Of a stretch of 64,000 nt of DNA, positions 1 to 7,843 are shown piece by piece. A model generated the notes under the pieces. That model made no database searches and was not told the origin of the DNA. It saw only the letters and a program-made list of their open reading frames with translations. The stretch comes from Planctomycetaceae bacterium. GTDB lineage: Bacteria; Planctomycetota; Planctomycetia; Planctomycetales; Planctomycetaceae. Both the position numbers and the translations under genes were made by a program. Position 1 is the stretch's first letter; each line of letters starts with the position of its first letter. The stretch covers positions 59,474 to 123,473 of the forward strand of contig OMIV01000178.1 of the NCBI GenBank assembly GCA_900299185.1. The letters are read 5' to 3'.

Positions 1-2124
1 CTTGGCATGTTTCTCGACGGTGATGGCCGATGTCGGGTCATCGCGATCGATCGCTAAGTTCGCGAGGTTGTAATCACCCTTGGCTAGGTCTCTTCGCAGC
101 TTCCGGTTTTGCGGTTCTTGTTTGAGTGACGTCAGCCGGTCTTCTTGCGCGTGCTGCATAAACTTGAGAGCCTCGGCGAGATTGCCGCGTTGCTTCTCGA
201 TCAGTGAGAGATTCATTTCGGTGTTGGCGAGCAGTCGTTCCAGCTCGGTTCGCTCGGCCACGTTTTCAGCAGCTCCGACCAATGCAGCGCGGATCTGCCG
301 AGACTCTTTGAAGAGTTCTTCGGCCTTATCGAGTTCCCCCAGTCGCGTATGCGCACGGCCCATCGCATTGAGTGTGTTGCTGAGGAACTTTTGACGGGTC
401 GCCGAGTTCGGATTCTTTTTCAGTTGGATCGTGAGCATGGAGCGCGCGGTGTCATAGGACTTCAGGCTGGCACGCGGCGAATCGAGCTCTTCGGTAATGA
501 GTCCCAGTCGGTAGTGGGTTGCTGCGAGTTCTTCTTGCACCGCCGGATCGCCGTCGCGCCGATCAAGCAATCTCAAGTAATAAGTCTTGGCGAGAGTCAG
601 CAGTTCCTTACGCAGACCTTGAGCACCCGGCTCGTTCAGCAAACGCTCTTCGCTGACTCGTGTGAAGAACTCGTTCACGGCATTCAGAGCATCTTGGAAG
701 CTGGCTTCCGACAGCGTTTGCGCAACCTTGGTTTCGTCGAGGCTCTTCTCGACTGCTTGCCGCGCTTTCTCTGTCTTGACTGCCGTGAAGGCCAACGCAC
801 CGACGGCCAATAGCAGCGACGCTGCGACCGCGCCGATCATCGCCGCGATGATTGGATTGCGGCGACACCAGCGGATGATGCGCTGCACGCGACTCAACGG
901 ACGCGAGAGAATGGGCTCGCCGTTGATGTAGCGAAGCAGTTCGTCGGCCAGTTCCTCGGCGGTGTTGAAGCGACGCTCGGACTCTTTTTCGAGACATCGC
1001 ATGCAGAGCGTTTCGAGTTCGATATCCACTGCGGTATTGAGTTGCCGCAGACCAACCGGGTCTTGTTCCAACACTTGTCGCATCGTCGCGATGGATGTCG
1101 CTGCTTGAAACGGCGGCCGACCACTCAGCGAGTGATAGAGCGTCGCTCCAAGCGAATAGATGTCTGCCTTAGCCGTGCAGTGAACTGCGTCTCCAAACTG
1201 TTCCGGTGGCATGTAAGGCGGAGTACCCATCATCTCGCCGGATTGAGTGAGTTCGACTTCATCGTCGGCCAGTTTCGCGAGACCAAAGTCCGCGATGCGC
1301 GGTCGCAGAGTTGTGTTCTCGATCAAGATGTTTTGCGGCTTAATGTCTCGATGCAGCACGCCAACTTGATGAGCGGCATGAACCGCGCGGCAAATGGGCT
1401 CGATGAACTGCGCCGCTTGTTTGTTGTCGAGCGGGCCGGTTCGCAGTTTGTCCGCGAGGCTACATCCCTCGACATACTGCATGGAGAAATAATGACAGCC
1501 GTCGATCTCTCCGACCTCGTACATCGTGACGAGGTTGTCGTGAGTTAGCCTCGCGGCTGCCTGAGCTTCCTTTCGGAAACGCTCGATGATGCCGGCTTGG
1601 CTCGACGGACTCAGACTGCCGAGCCGATCCGGGCGAATGATCTTAAGTGCGACGATGCGATTGGCTTTTCGTTGTCGAGCCCGATAGACGATGCCCATGC
1701 CGCCCTTGCCAAGTTCATCGAGCAGTTCGTAATCGCCCAGCACCTTGGGAATGACGCGGACTCCGCCGGCAGTCTGCGTGATGCGAGTACGACTTGGAGT
1801 CGCCGTCGAGCGTTCGGCAACAGTCTGCATTGGGTTGGCCGGAGTCTCTGCAACGGTCTCGGCAAAGTCCGGTTGAGTAGCGGCTGCGGGCGAACTTGGC
1901 GTCGCACCGTTGGCCTTGGTTGATGCGGACGAACTCGCCGATGAAGTGGATGCTGCCGGCTCGGCCAGAGTCTCGCACCCTTCGGCGGGTGGCAGATCGG
2001 TTTGACGAACGGTGCTCAATCCGGCTGCGACTTGGGTGGGGACTTGTGTCCCAGTCTCGGCGGATACATCTGGCACCATTGTCTCTTGATTGTCGGTAGC
2101 GAGCTGTTTCATCTGACGTTCCAT
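1..2124 (-). CDS. Transmembrane serine/threonine protein kinase with C-terminal helical repeats (partial, 3' end beyond window)
   Basis: The reading frame is open from about 2124 to the left edge of the window (708 codons), so the C-terminus is missing. Numbering from the ATG at 2124, a Ser/Ala/Thr-rich N-terminal segment of about 128 residues precedes a complete protein kinase domain. The domain shows the glycine loop LGKGGMGIVYRA (near 138), the VALK lysine (K161), the catalytic loop HRDIKPQN (258-265), DFG (279-281) and a GTPPYMPPE activation-segment end, where PPE replaces the usual APE. One membrane helix follows (about 425-448). The remainder is alpha-helical with TPR-like units such as GRAHTRLGELDKAEELFKES (from 589). 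This is the usual planctomycete Hanks-type kinase design: cytoplasmic kinase, one membrane crossing, extracytoplasmic repeats. A second ATG at 2112 is possible. No cognate phosphatase is adjacent, and the substrate is unknown. Confidence 0.93.
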   Translation of the reverse strand, partial: MERQMKQLATDNQETMVPDVSAETGTQVPTQVAAGLSTVRQTDLPPAEGCETLAEPAASTSSASSSASTKANGATPSSPAAATQPDFAETVAETPANPMQTVAERSTATPSRTRITQTAGGVRVIPKVLGDYELLDELGKGGMGIVYRARQRKANRIVALKIIRPDRLGSLSPSSQAGIIERFRKEAQAAARLTHDNLVTMYEVGEIDGCHYFSMQYVEGCSLADKLRTGPLDNKQAAQFIEPICRAVHAAHQVGVLHRDIKPQNILIENTTLRPRIADFGLAKLADDEVELTQSGEMMGTPPYMPPEQFGDAVHCTAKADIYSLGATLYHSLSGRPPFQAATSIATMRQVLEQDPVGLRQLNTAVDIELETLCMRCLEKESERRFNTAEELADELLRYINGEPILSRPLSRVQRIIRWCRRNPIIAAMIGAVAASLLLAVGALAFTAVKTEKARQAVEKSLDETKVAQTLSEASFQDALNAVNEFFTRVSEERLLNEPGAQGLRKELLTLAKTYYLRLLDRRDGDPAVQEELAATHYRLGLITEELDSPRASLKSYDTARSMLTIQLKKNPNSATRQKFLSNTLNAMGRAHTRLGELDKAEELFKESRQIRAALVGAAENVAERTELERLLANTEMNLSLIEKQRGNLAEALKFMQHAQEDRLTSLKQEPQNRKLRRDLAKGDYNLANLAIDRDDPTSAITVEKHAK

Positions 2125-2398
2125 GAACAAAGACCCGATGCCGAGACTCGACAGAGAGCATGTCGGCGGCCCGTGTTCTGTGACTCCTGGCGAATCCAAT
2201 GAGTGATGACTGAATGCTGAACGATGAGTGTCTTCTCGAATCATCTGTGAGACACGCTCGCCGATTTCAGACTCACTCGATGTTGCTGCTGAGAGCAACT
2301 AGGCCGGCGTGCTCGAAAGCAAGTTGGCCGGTGGAAGAGTAGTGGCTATCTCGGTTCAGAGTCGTGGCAACTTTTGTTTCGATCTTTCGAGCGTCTCG

Positions 2399-3400
2399 TT
2401 ACTTGGTTGGTATCGCTCGGCCGTGAGGGTCTGCGTCGGTGCGGTCGAGTTCGGCTTCGAGTTGTTGCAGCATGTCTTCGCTGAGGAAGTGCTCGACTCG
2501 AGCGGCGGTTTGGTGCAAATGGTCGTCGGGCAAGGGGAAGTGCTGAGACATGTAAAGCTCCCACAAGCGATGCGACCGGACGACTCGTTCTGCGGATTGG
2601 CGACCGGTGGGAGTGAGCGCGTAGCCCGATGCGGTGAGGACAATTTCTCCGCGTCTCGTCAGCAGCCAAATGGCGAGCCATCGCATCAGCGGCGAGATCA
2701 AACGCGGATGGTCGTGAAGTTGAAGGTCGGTGGCGGTGACGTCCCGCTCAACTTCGTGCGAGCGATACAGCAAGCCCAGCAAGTCCTCACAGGCAATGCG
2801 AAAGCTCAACGTCCAATTACGAAGGGCTTGAAACACGATGCCTCGTTGGGGACTCAGCAGCAGCGCCGCGACGAATGCCATGCCGCACGTTAAGGCAGCC
2901 ATGCCCGCGGTGCTGGTATCGTCGACCGTCTTGAACCCGAGCCATTGGAAGAGTGTTCGAGGCAGAGTCGTCGCTAAGACGTGACCACCAACCGAGCAGG
3001 CTCCAGCCAAACCAACACTCAACAACACCACGTGACGAAGACGCTGACTGAACAGCAACGCGGTGGAAGCCGGAGTCACCAGCATGGTGACAACCAAGAT
3101 GCTGCCGACACTTTCAAAGGCTGCGACCAACGTCATTGAAGTCATCGACATCAAGGCGTAATTGACCAGTCGCGGTCGAATGCCGAGTGATTCGGCCAGG
3201 CTTGGATCGAATGTCGCCAGCTTCAGTTCTTTGAAGCACACCAACACCAGCAAGAAATTCGCGGCAAGCATGACTGCGTTGAGCACTGCTGCTCGGGGAA
3301 TGTCGGTGTTGCCCCAAGTGTCGAAGACGACGGTCTCGACCGCTCCAAAGAGGACGCAGTCAGCATCGAGATGGACGCTCGATGCAAACATCCGAATCAA
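2399..3400 (-). pseudogene. Metal (Mn/Zn/Fe-type) ABC transporter permease fused to DtxR-like dimerisation domain, C-terminal part after an in-frame amber codon
   Basis: This is the larger, downstream piece of one gene: it lies in the same frame as 3404-3748 and is separated from it by a single TAG (complement of 3404-3406). Residues 1-210 contain the later membrane helices of an ABC-3 (MntB/ZnuB-type) permease, including SSVHLDADCVLFG and the ESVGSILVVTMLVTPAS stretch typical of the family. From about residue 215 a soluble region matches the DNA-binding/dimerisation part of DtxR/MntR repressors (TPTGRQSAERVVRSHRLWEL, then AARVEHFLSE and DADPHGRAIP). Permease-repressor fusions of this kind are known in the family. 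No ATPase or solute-binding gene is adjacent, which is unusual for such transporters. Independent translation could start at the TTG at 3400, but would give a permease lacking its first helices. I treat it as a probable pseudogene; sequence error is the main alternative. Confidence 0.7.
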
Positions 3401-3403
3401 TAG

Positions 3404-3748
3404 CTACCCGAAAGCGAAGAGCGATGAGTAAACGACTCCCAATGCGGCAGACTCTTCGACGCCACCGACTTTTCGCACGAGCTCTGTGAGGAAGGCTGTA
3501 ACAAGGCCGGCGAGGACGGCGCCCACGAGCAACAACGCATGCAAGGAATTGCCATTGGGACTGGCGAGTTGGAACCAGTGAGCGACTAAGAACGCCGTGA
3601 CAATGCCCGGCAAAACTGTGTGGCTTAACGCGTCGCCGAGCATGCTTTGCTTACGCAGTACCAAGAACGTTCCGGGCACCGCGCATGACATGCCCGCTAA
3701 CGCCGCTGTGAGCGCAATCCAGACATCATGCGAGGACCAATCAAACAT
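3404..3748 (-). pseudogene. Metal ABC transporter permease, N-terminal part before the amber codon
   Basis: The 114 residues from the ATG at 3748 contain the first helices of an ABC-3 family metal permease: WIALTAALAGMSCAVPGTFL, then LRKQSMLGDALSHTVLPGI, a cytoplasmic-loop signature of the family. The frame stops at TAG immediately after SSLFAFG and resumes without any shift as LLIRMFASSVHLDADC. In related permeases these two stretches are continuous, so one codon (probably Leu TTG or a similar residue) appears to have become TAG. It begins 66 bases after the end of the pyruvyl transferase-like gene on the same strand, so co-transcription is possible although the two functions are unrelated. 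Confidence 0.7.
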
Positions 3749-3814
3749 GGAAGACTTCCGACAAGGAACAGTTGCTGGTCACGGTGCGGGCAAGATTGAA
3801 AATCACTCCGCAGC

Positions 3815-5077
3815 TTAGAGCCCAACCGCTTGGCGAAGTACGCCCATCGTTTCTTTCTGGCGTTGTTCCACAAAGGCACGAGCCTTAGCCGCCTTCTCAC
3901 GAGCAGCCGCAGGATCTTTCGCCATGGAGAGCACTGCAGGGACGATCTTTTGAACGTCGGCTTCATGATCGAGGTCAAAGAGCCAATCGCCGAGTCCAAT
4001 GTCGCGCCACATGAAACCCTTGTTGGTCTGCTCGGCCCAGCGACAGACGATCGCCGGGATTCCATTGCCGACACACATGATGGGGCTGTGCATCTCGTTG
4101 CCGAAAAGACCGGCACTGCGGACATAGGTGCTGACAGCTTCGCCCGTTAGCCAATAGTCCGGATGCCAGACGGTTCGGGCTCGAACATCATCCGGCAACT
4201 TGTCGTAAAGCAGTTCCTTACCGACAGCCATTTGAGTCTGGTCTTCAGGGCAGATCAAAACCTTGAGATTGGTCTGCTTCACGACTTCAACAATTGCTTG
4301 GCGCAGCTGAGCGTGATCGTGCTCTTTCAGCGCTTCGTTGCGGGCATGCTTCTTCTCGTCGAACACCGCCTTTTTGCTGGGGACGGTCCAATAGGGTGTA
4401 TAGCGCAATCGTGGAATGCAACACAGGAACTGGCCGTCTTCGAGTCCGTGTTGCTTCAAGAACGCGACTGCTTTGGCGTCATCTCGTAGGTCCGTGGCGA
4501 AGGCACCATCGGGAGCGAACTCCATGATTGGGCAGCGGCAATTGCGAGTCTTGGCGAGTTCGAGTGACTTTGAATCGCGGAAGAATGCGAAGCGTGCGTT
4601 GCTCAGGACATCGATCGTCTTGTCGAAGGTCGCCGTGGGGGTGGGAGTGGTCGACGCGGAATTCGTGATGGGCAACGTGATGCCGTAAATGCCATAGGGT
4701 TTGTTGGTCTGCTTGGACCACTTTACGACGTCGTTCTCCGCAACCAGCGACGGACCTGATCCATGCAGTAAGAAGTCACACTCGTCGAAGGCTGCTTTCA
4801 GGTCGTCGGGTTTGGTGACGATCCTGACGCGAGGGAATCGCGCTGCCAGCATGGCATCGACGCCGTTGTCGATCTTGCTGGGCCACAGCCGAACTTCGGC
4901 TTCGGGCAGATGTGTTTCGAGCAACCGCAAGACACCTGGCGTGTGAGCGATGTCGCCGATGTTGACGGTCTGCCAAGACGACCGCAGCAGAATGCGCGGG
5001 GCTCGTTTGTCGGCAGCCAAGGTCGTAGCTGCAATCGAAGCCAGGGACGATGCGAGGAACGTTCGACGATTCAACAT
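3815..5077 (-). CDS. Polysaccharide pyruvyl transferase family protein with N-terminal export signal
   Basis: The 420-residue product begins [19 protein letters not shown], a Tat- or Sec-type signal, and then resembles the polysaccharide pyruvyl transferase fold (CsaB/WcaK-like). Visible features are an N-terminal [17 protein letters not shown] segment, a central [11 protein letters not shown] stretch comparable to the family's glycine-rich substrate region, and a C-terminal part with [21 protein letters not shown]. Family members transfer pyruvate ketals to surface polysaccharides or have lost that activity. An exported version is typical of planctomycetes, and its reaction is not established. 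The ATG at 5077 opens directly on the signal peptide. A terminator-like hairpin lies 59 bases upstream, so it probably has its own promoter. Function beyond the family is inference. Confidence 0.8.
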   Translation of the reverse strand: MLNRRTFLASSLASIAATTLAADKRAPRILLRSSWQTVNIGDIAHTPGVLRLLETHLPEAEVRLWPSKIDNGVDAMLAARFPRVRIVTKPDDLKAAFDECDFLLHGSGPSLVAENDVVKWSKQTNKPYGIYGITLPITNSASTTPTPTATFDKTIDVLSNARFAFFRDSKSLELAKTRNCRCPIMEFAPDGAFATDLRDDAKAVAFLKQHGLEDGQFLCCIPRLRYTPYWTVPSKKAVFDEKKHARNEALKEHDHAQLRQAIVEVVKQTNLKVLICPEDQTQMAVGKELLYDKLPDDVRARTVWHPDYWLTGEAVSTYVRSAGLFGNEMHSPIMCVGNGIPAIVCRWAEQTNKGFMWRDIGLGDWLFDLDHEADVQKIVPAVLSMAKDPAAAREKAAKARAFVEQRQKETMGVLRQAVGL

Positions 5078-5135
5078 GGCGGTTGCTTTGCAGAGATGAT
5101 TGTGAGAACCAAGTCACGCTTGCCGGGAACGCGAA

Positions 5136-5191
5136 AAGGACGAATGCGACTGACGGCCTCGTAAAGATGCTCGTCAGTCTCATTCGTCCTT
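5136..5191 (-). terminator. Rho-independent terminator for the beta-propeller gene
   Basis: Two 20-base arms (5136-5155 and 5172-5191) are complementary with one mismatch and are separated by 16 bases. On the minus strand the hairpin is followed by TTTTC. It lies 42 bases past the stop codon of the beta-propeller gene and before the next minus-strand gene. Confidence 0.7.
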
Positions 5192-5233
5192 CATGAGCAG
5201 CAACAACAGATCGACTGAACGCTGTTGTAAGAG

Positions 5234-6235
5234 TTACTTCACTCGGACGAGCTTCATGATGCGACCAGAAGTGTTCCAGTCTTGCACATAGAGGTTTCCG
5301 CTCTTGTCCCAATAGGAACCGTGAGTGCCGCAGAAGACACCTTCAACCCACTTGTCTTGCGGAACGTTGAAGCTGCGAGGCGAGAGCTTGGGGTCGTGTC
5401 CGAGTTCGGCGACGATCTTGTTCGACTTGTCGAGGATGTAGACGCGGCCTTGCAGATCGGGCACCGAGACATAGTCGCCTTGAACGGCAACCGACGTGGG
5501 TTGACCGAGTCCCGTGATGACTTCGTCGATGAAGTTTCCATCCAGGTCGTAATGAACCAAGCGGCCTTTGGGTTGGTGGTTGCGGTCGCAGATCAGCAAG
5601 CGGTTCGGCTCATAGCGAGTATCCAACGTCATGCCGTGGCAGGTGTTGAACTCCTTCAATTCGTTGCCCTTCTTGCCGAAGTGCTTGATGTACTTGCCAG
5701 CTTTGTCGAAGCGGAAGATGTGGTTGCTGGCGTAGCCGTCAGCCAAATAGATGTCGCCATTGGCTGCGACGGTGATTGCGGTTGGACTCCACTTGGTCAG
5801 ATTCAAACCCGACTCAGCAGGGATGCCCAACTTCAGGACGATGTCGCCCGTCTCGGCATGCAGCTTGATGCCTTCGCCGTTAGCGTTGCGAGCACCGAAG
5901 AGGAATTCATCGTTGCCTTCCGAGCGGATCTCGATGTCGTGGATGTTCGAGTACTGTGGACCGACAAACTTGCGGACCAACTTGCCATCGGGATTGAAGA
6001 CGAAGATTCCCAGGCTGGATGTCGTGTAGATGTTGCCGGACTTGTCGATGACGACACCGCCGTGGGTCGAGCCGATGATCGACTTGCCGTCTTCACCCAG
6101 TCCCCAGTTAGGAACGGTGTCAAAGGTCATGATCCCGGTGCCAAGACGCACCGCAGCGACTTTGTCCTGCGCGACAAGCGGCAGAGCAATGGTCATGACG
6201 ACCGAGGCGATGAAAGCAAACAAACGCAGTTTCAT
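5234..6235 (-). CDS. Secreted NHL-type (6-bladed) beta-propeller protein
   Basis: The 333-residue protein starts MKLRLFAFIASVVMTIALP and has a signal peptide ending near LVAQD. A longer frame reaches 6289, but the ATG at 6235 has AGGGA eight bases upstream and opens on the signal, so it is preferred. The mature part carries repeated NHL-like blades, for example GGVVIDKSGNIYTTSSLGIFVF, ITVAANGDIYLADGYASNHI, then TSVAVQGDYVSVPDLQGRVY and GSYWDKSGNLYVQDWN. This is the planctomycete family often annotated as peptidylglycine monooxygenase-like or NHL-repeat protein, but no catalytic residues can be assigned. It is probably periplasmic or extracellular. Divergent transcription from the radical SAM gene leaves a 476-base shared upstream region. 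Confidence 0.85.
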   Translation of the reverse strand: MKLRLFAFIASVVMTIALPLVAQDKVAAVRLGTGIMTFDTVPNWGLGEDGKSIIGSTHGGVVIDKSGNIYTTSSLGIFVFNPDGKLVRKFVGPQYSNIHDIEIRSEGNDEFLFGARNANGEGIKLHAETGDIVLKLGIPAESGLNLTKWSPTAITVAANGDIYLADGYASNHIFRFDKAGKYIKHFGKKGNELKEFNTCHGMTLDTRYEPNRLLICDRNHQPKGRLVHYDLDGNFIDEVITGLGQPTSVAVQGDYVSVPDLQGRVYILDKSNKIVAELGHDPKLSPRSFNVPQDKWVEGVFCGTHGSYWDKSGNLYVQDWNTSGRIMKLVRVK

Positions 6236-6711
6236 GTTGGGTTCCCTGAGAGGAGGCTCGCGTGCTCGGGTTGTCGGACTTGTCCACAAGACCGAGAGGC
6301 AACAGCCAAGCCGCGAAAGACACGAAGAGTCGAATCACGTGGGGTGGGAGTATTCGGCTGCGAGACGATCATTTCAACCGCTTCGGATGGAACCGCCCAA
6401 ACGATTGTGGTGACTTCTTTGCCGGAACAATTTCTAAGGCTCCTATAGCCGGAGGTAATCCGGTGAGATCTACGCTGTTCCTTGAATGAGCGTTCGCAGA
6501 TCGGCCAGGTTGGCAGCAGCGACACGCCGATCGCAGTTGGGGGCAACTCGGATTGCAGGCGGCTTGTCGCCTTCGAGTTTCAGGCCTGTCGCAGCGGCAT
6601 TTCGGACCTCAGGTTGATCGCGGTCTTGAGGGGCCTAGACTTCGGCCCATTCCAACGTCAGAGAAACTGAAAAGTCTTCGACGGGTTCACTCTAGCCGCA
6701 TTCAAACTCCG
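6236..6711. other. Divergent intergenic region between the beta-propeller and radical SAM genes
   Basis: The 476 bases must carry the promoters of both divergent genes, but I see no convincing -35/-10 pair. The only patterned content is a short minus-strand coding-like stretch at 6470-6691, listed separately. Confidence 0.5.
6470..6691 (-). pseudogene. Possible remnant of a small or decayed coding region
   Basis: On the minus strand, one frame reads 18 codons (6638-6691), a TAG (6635-6637), then 54 codons ending at TAG (6470-6472). The downstream part contains DRDQPEVRNAAATGLKLEGD and CDRRVAAANLADLRTLIQ. Its codon use resembles that of the neighbouring genes, and EVRNAAATGL is reminiscent of a HEAT-type helix. 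It has no ATG and no family I can name. It may be a relic of a longer gene or a chance open frame. Confidence 0.25.
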
Positions 6712-7821
6712 ATGACCAACCAACCTGCCGAGCATTTCGATCCACGCGACTATTCACCGGAAGGGTTCCTGCAACGTGCGGCAGAACTGGGGATGACGCT
6801 CGAATGGTCGCGCCGATTGTTTTCTCGCGTGGTCGGTGAAGGCATCGTCGATGCGAATGCCTTGGGATCGATGTTGCCGCTGTCGCGCCGCGTAATCCGT
6901 GCGATGTCGAACTTGCCGCGTTTGAGGCTCGTCGATCAGAAGCGATCCAGCGTTGATAACTTTGTGAAGCTGGCCTTTGCGACGCCGGACGATCTCATCA
7001 TCGAGACCGTATTGATCCCACTGCATAAACCGGGTGCGGTGAGCTTGTGTTTGTCGAGCCAAGTTGGCTGTGCAATGGGGTGTAAGTTCTGTGCCACCGC
7101 CACGATGAAGACGCGGCGGAACCTCGCGACTTGGGAGATTCTCGATCAAGTGCTGCAGGCTCGAGACATCGTCAGAAGCGAAGGTCGTCGCGTGACGGGC
7201 GCGGTCTTCATGGGCATGGGCGAACCGTTCCTCAACTACGACCGAGTGCTGGCCGCTGCCGAGACCATGTGTTGTCCGTATGGTGCGGCCATCTGCGGCA
7301 AGGGCATTACGGTCAGCACTGTGGGGTTGGTGTCTGAGATCAATCGCTTCACCGACGAGAACCGTCGATTTCGTCTTTCGATCAGCTTGGGGGCGGCGAC
7401 TGACGAGAAGCGACGCGAAATTGTTCCGATTGCTGCGATGACGCCTTTGGCGGATGTGATTGCGGCGGCTCGCCGACACATCGCTGAGCGAGGGCAGGGC
7501 CGTATGAATCTGTCGTATGTTTGCATCAGCGGCTTCAACGTCGGTGAAGAGGATGCACGGGCTCTCGGCGAAGCCATCGGTGACATGTCAGTGAGGCTCG
7601 ACATCATCGACGTCACTGATCCGACTGGCCGCTACCAGCCGCCGACCGCAGACGAACTGCGAAACTTCCGAGATGCCTTGCAGCGATACGTCGCGCAGCC
7701 CGTAGTCCGTCGTTACTCCGGTGGTGCCGATATCGACGCTGCTTGCGGAACATTGGCCGCTCGCAACATCGCCAGCCGATCAACCCCGGACCTTGTCTCT
7801 CTGACTGGCCCGATCGTCTGA
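6712..7821 (+). CDS. RlmN/Cfr-family radical SAM rRNA methyltransferase-like protein
   Basis: The 369-residue product carries every catalytic landmark of the RlmN/Cfr family. The [4Fe-4S] motif is CAMGCKFC (C120, C124, C127). A cysteine seven residues upstream (C113, in SLCLSSQVGC) corresponds to the resolving cysteine. Other landmarks are the SAM-binding FMGMGEPFLNY, ITVSTVGLV, and a C-terminal methyl-carrying cysteine in GGADIDAACG (C345). Family enzymes methylate C2 (RlmN) or C8 (Cfr) of A2503 in 23S rRNA through a methyl-cysteine intermediate. The length is normal for RlmN, but the N-terminal helical domain (DYSPEGFLQRAAELGM) is divergent, so I do not choose between RlmN, Cfr and a planctomycete paralogue. 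A longer frame from 6553 adds a low-complexity leader; the ATG at 6712 is preferred. Confidence 0.88.
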   Translation: MTNQPAEHFDPRDYSPEGFLQRAAELGMTLEWSRRLFSRVVGEGIVDANALGSMLPLSRRVIRAMSNLPRLRLVDQKRSSVDNFVKLAFATPDDLIIETVLIPLHKPGAVSLCLSSQVGCAMGCKFCATATMKTRRNLATWEILDQVLQARDIVRSEGRRVTGAVFMGMGEPFLNYDRVLAAAETMCCPYGAAICGKGITVSTVGLVSEINRFTDENRRFRLSISLGAATDEKRREIVPIAAMTPLADVIAAARRHIAERGQGRMNLSYVCISGFNVGEEDARALGEAIGDMSVRLDIIDVTDPTGRYQPPTADELRNFRDALQRYVAQPVVRRYSGGADIDAACGTLAARNIASRSTPDLVSLTGPIV

Positions 7822-7843
7822 GCGAGTACTGCTCTTGTCCGGC

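Noticed and set aside
5282..6448. 388-residue plus-strand open frame
   Set aside because: It is antisense to the beta-propeller gene, which has a signal peptide and clear NHL blades; the plus frame has no family features.
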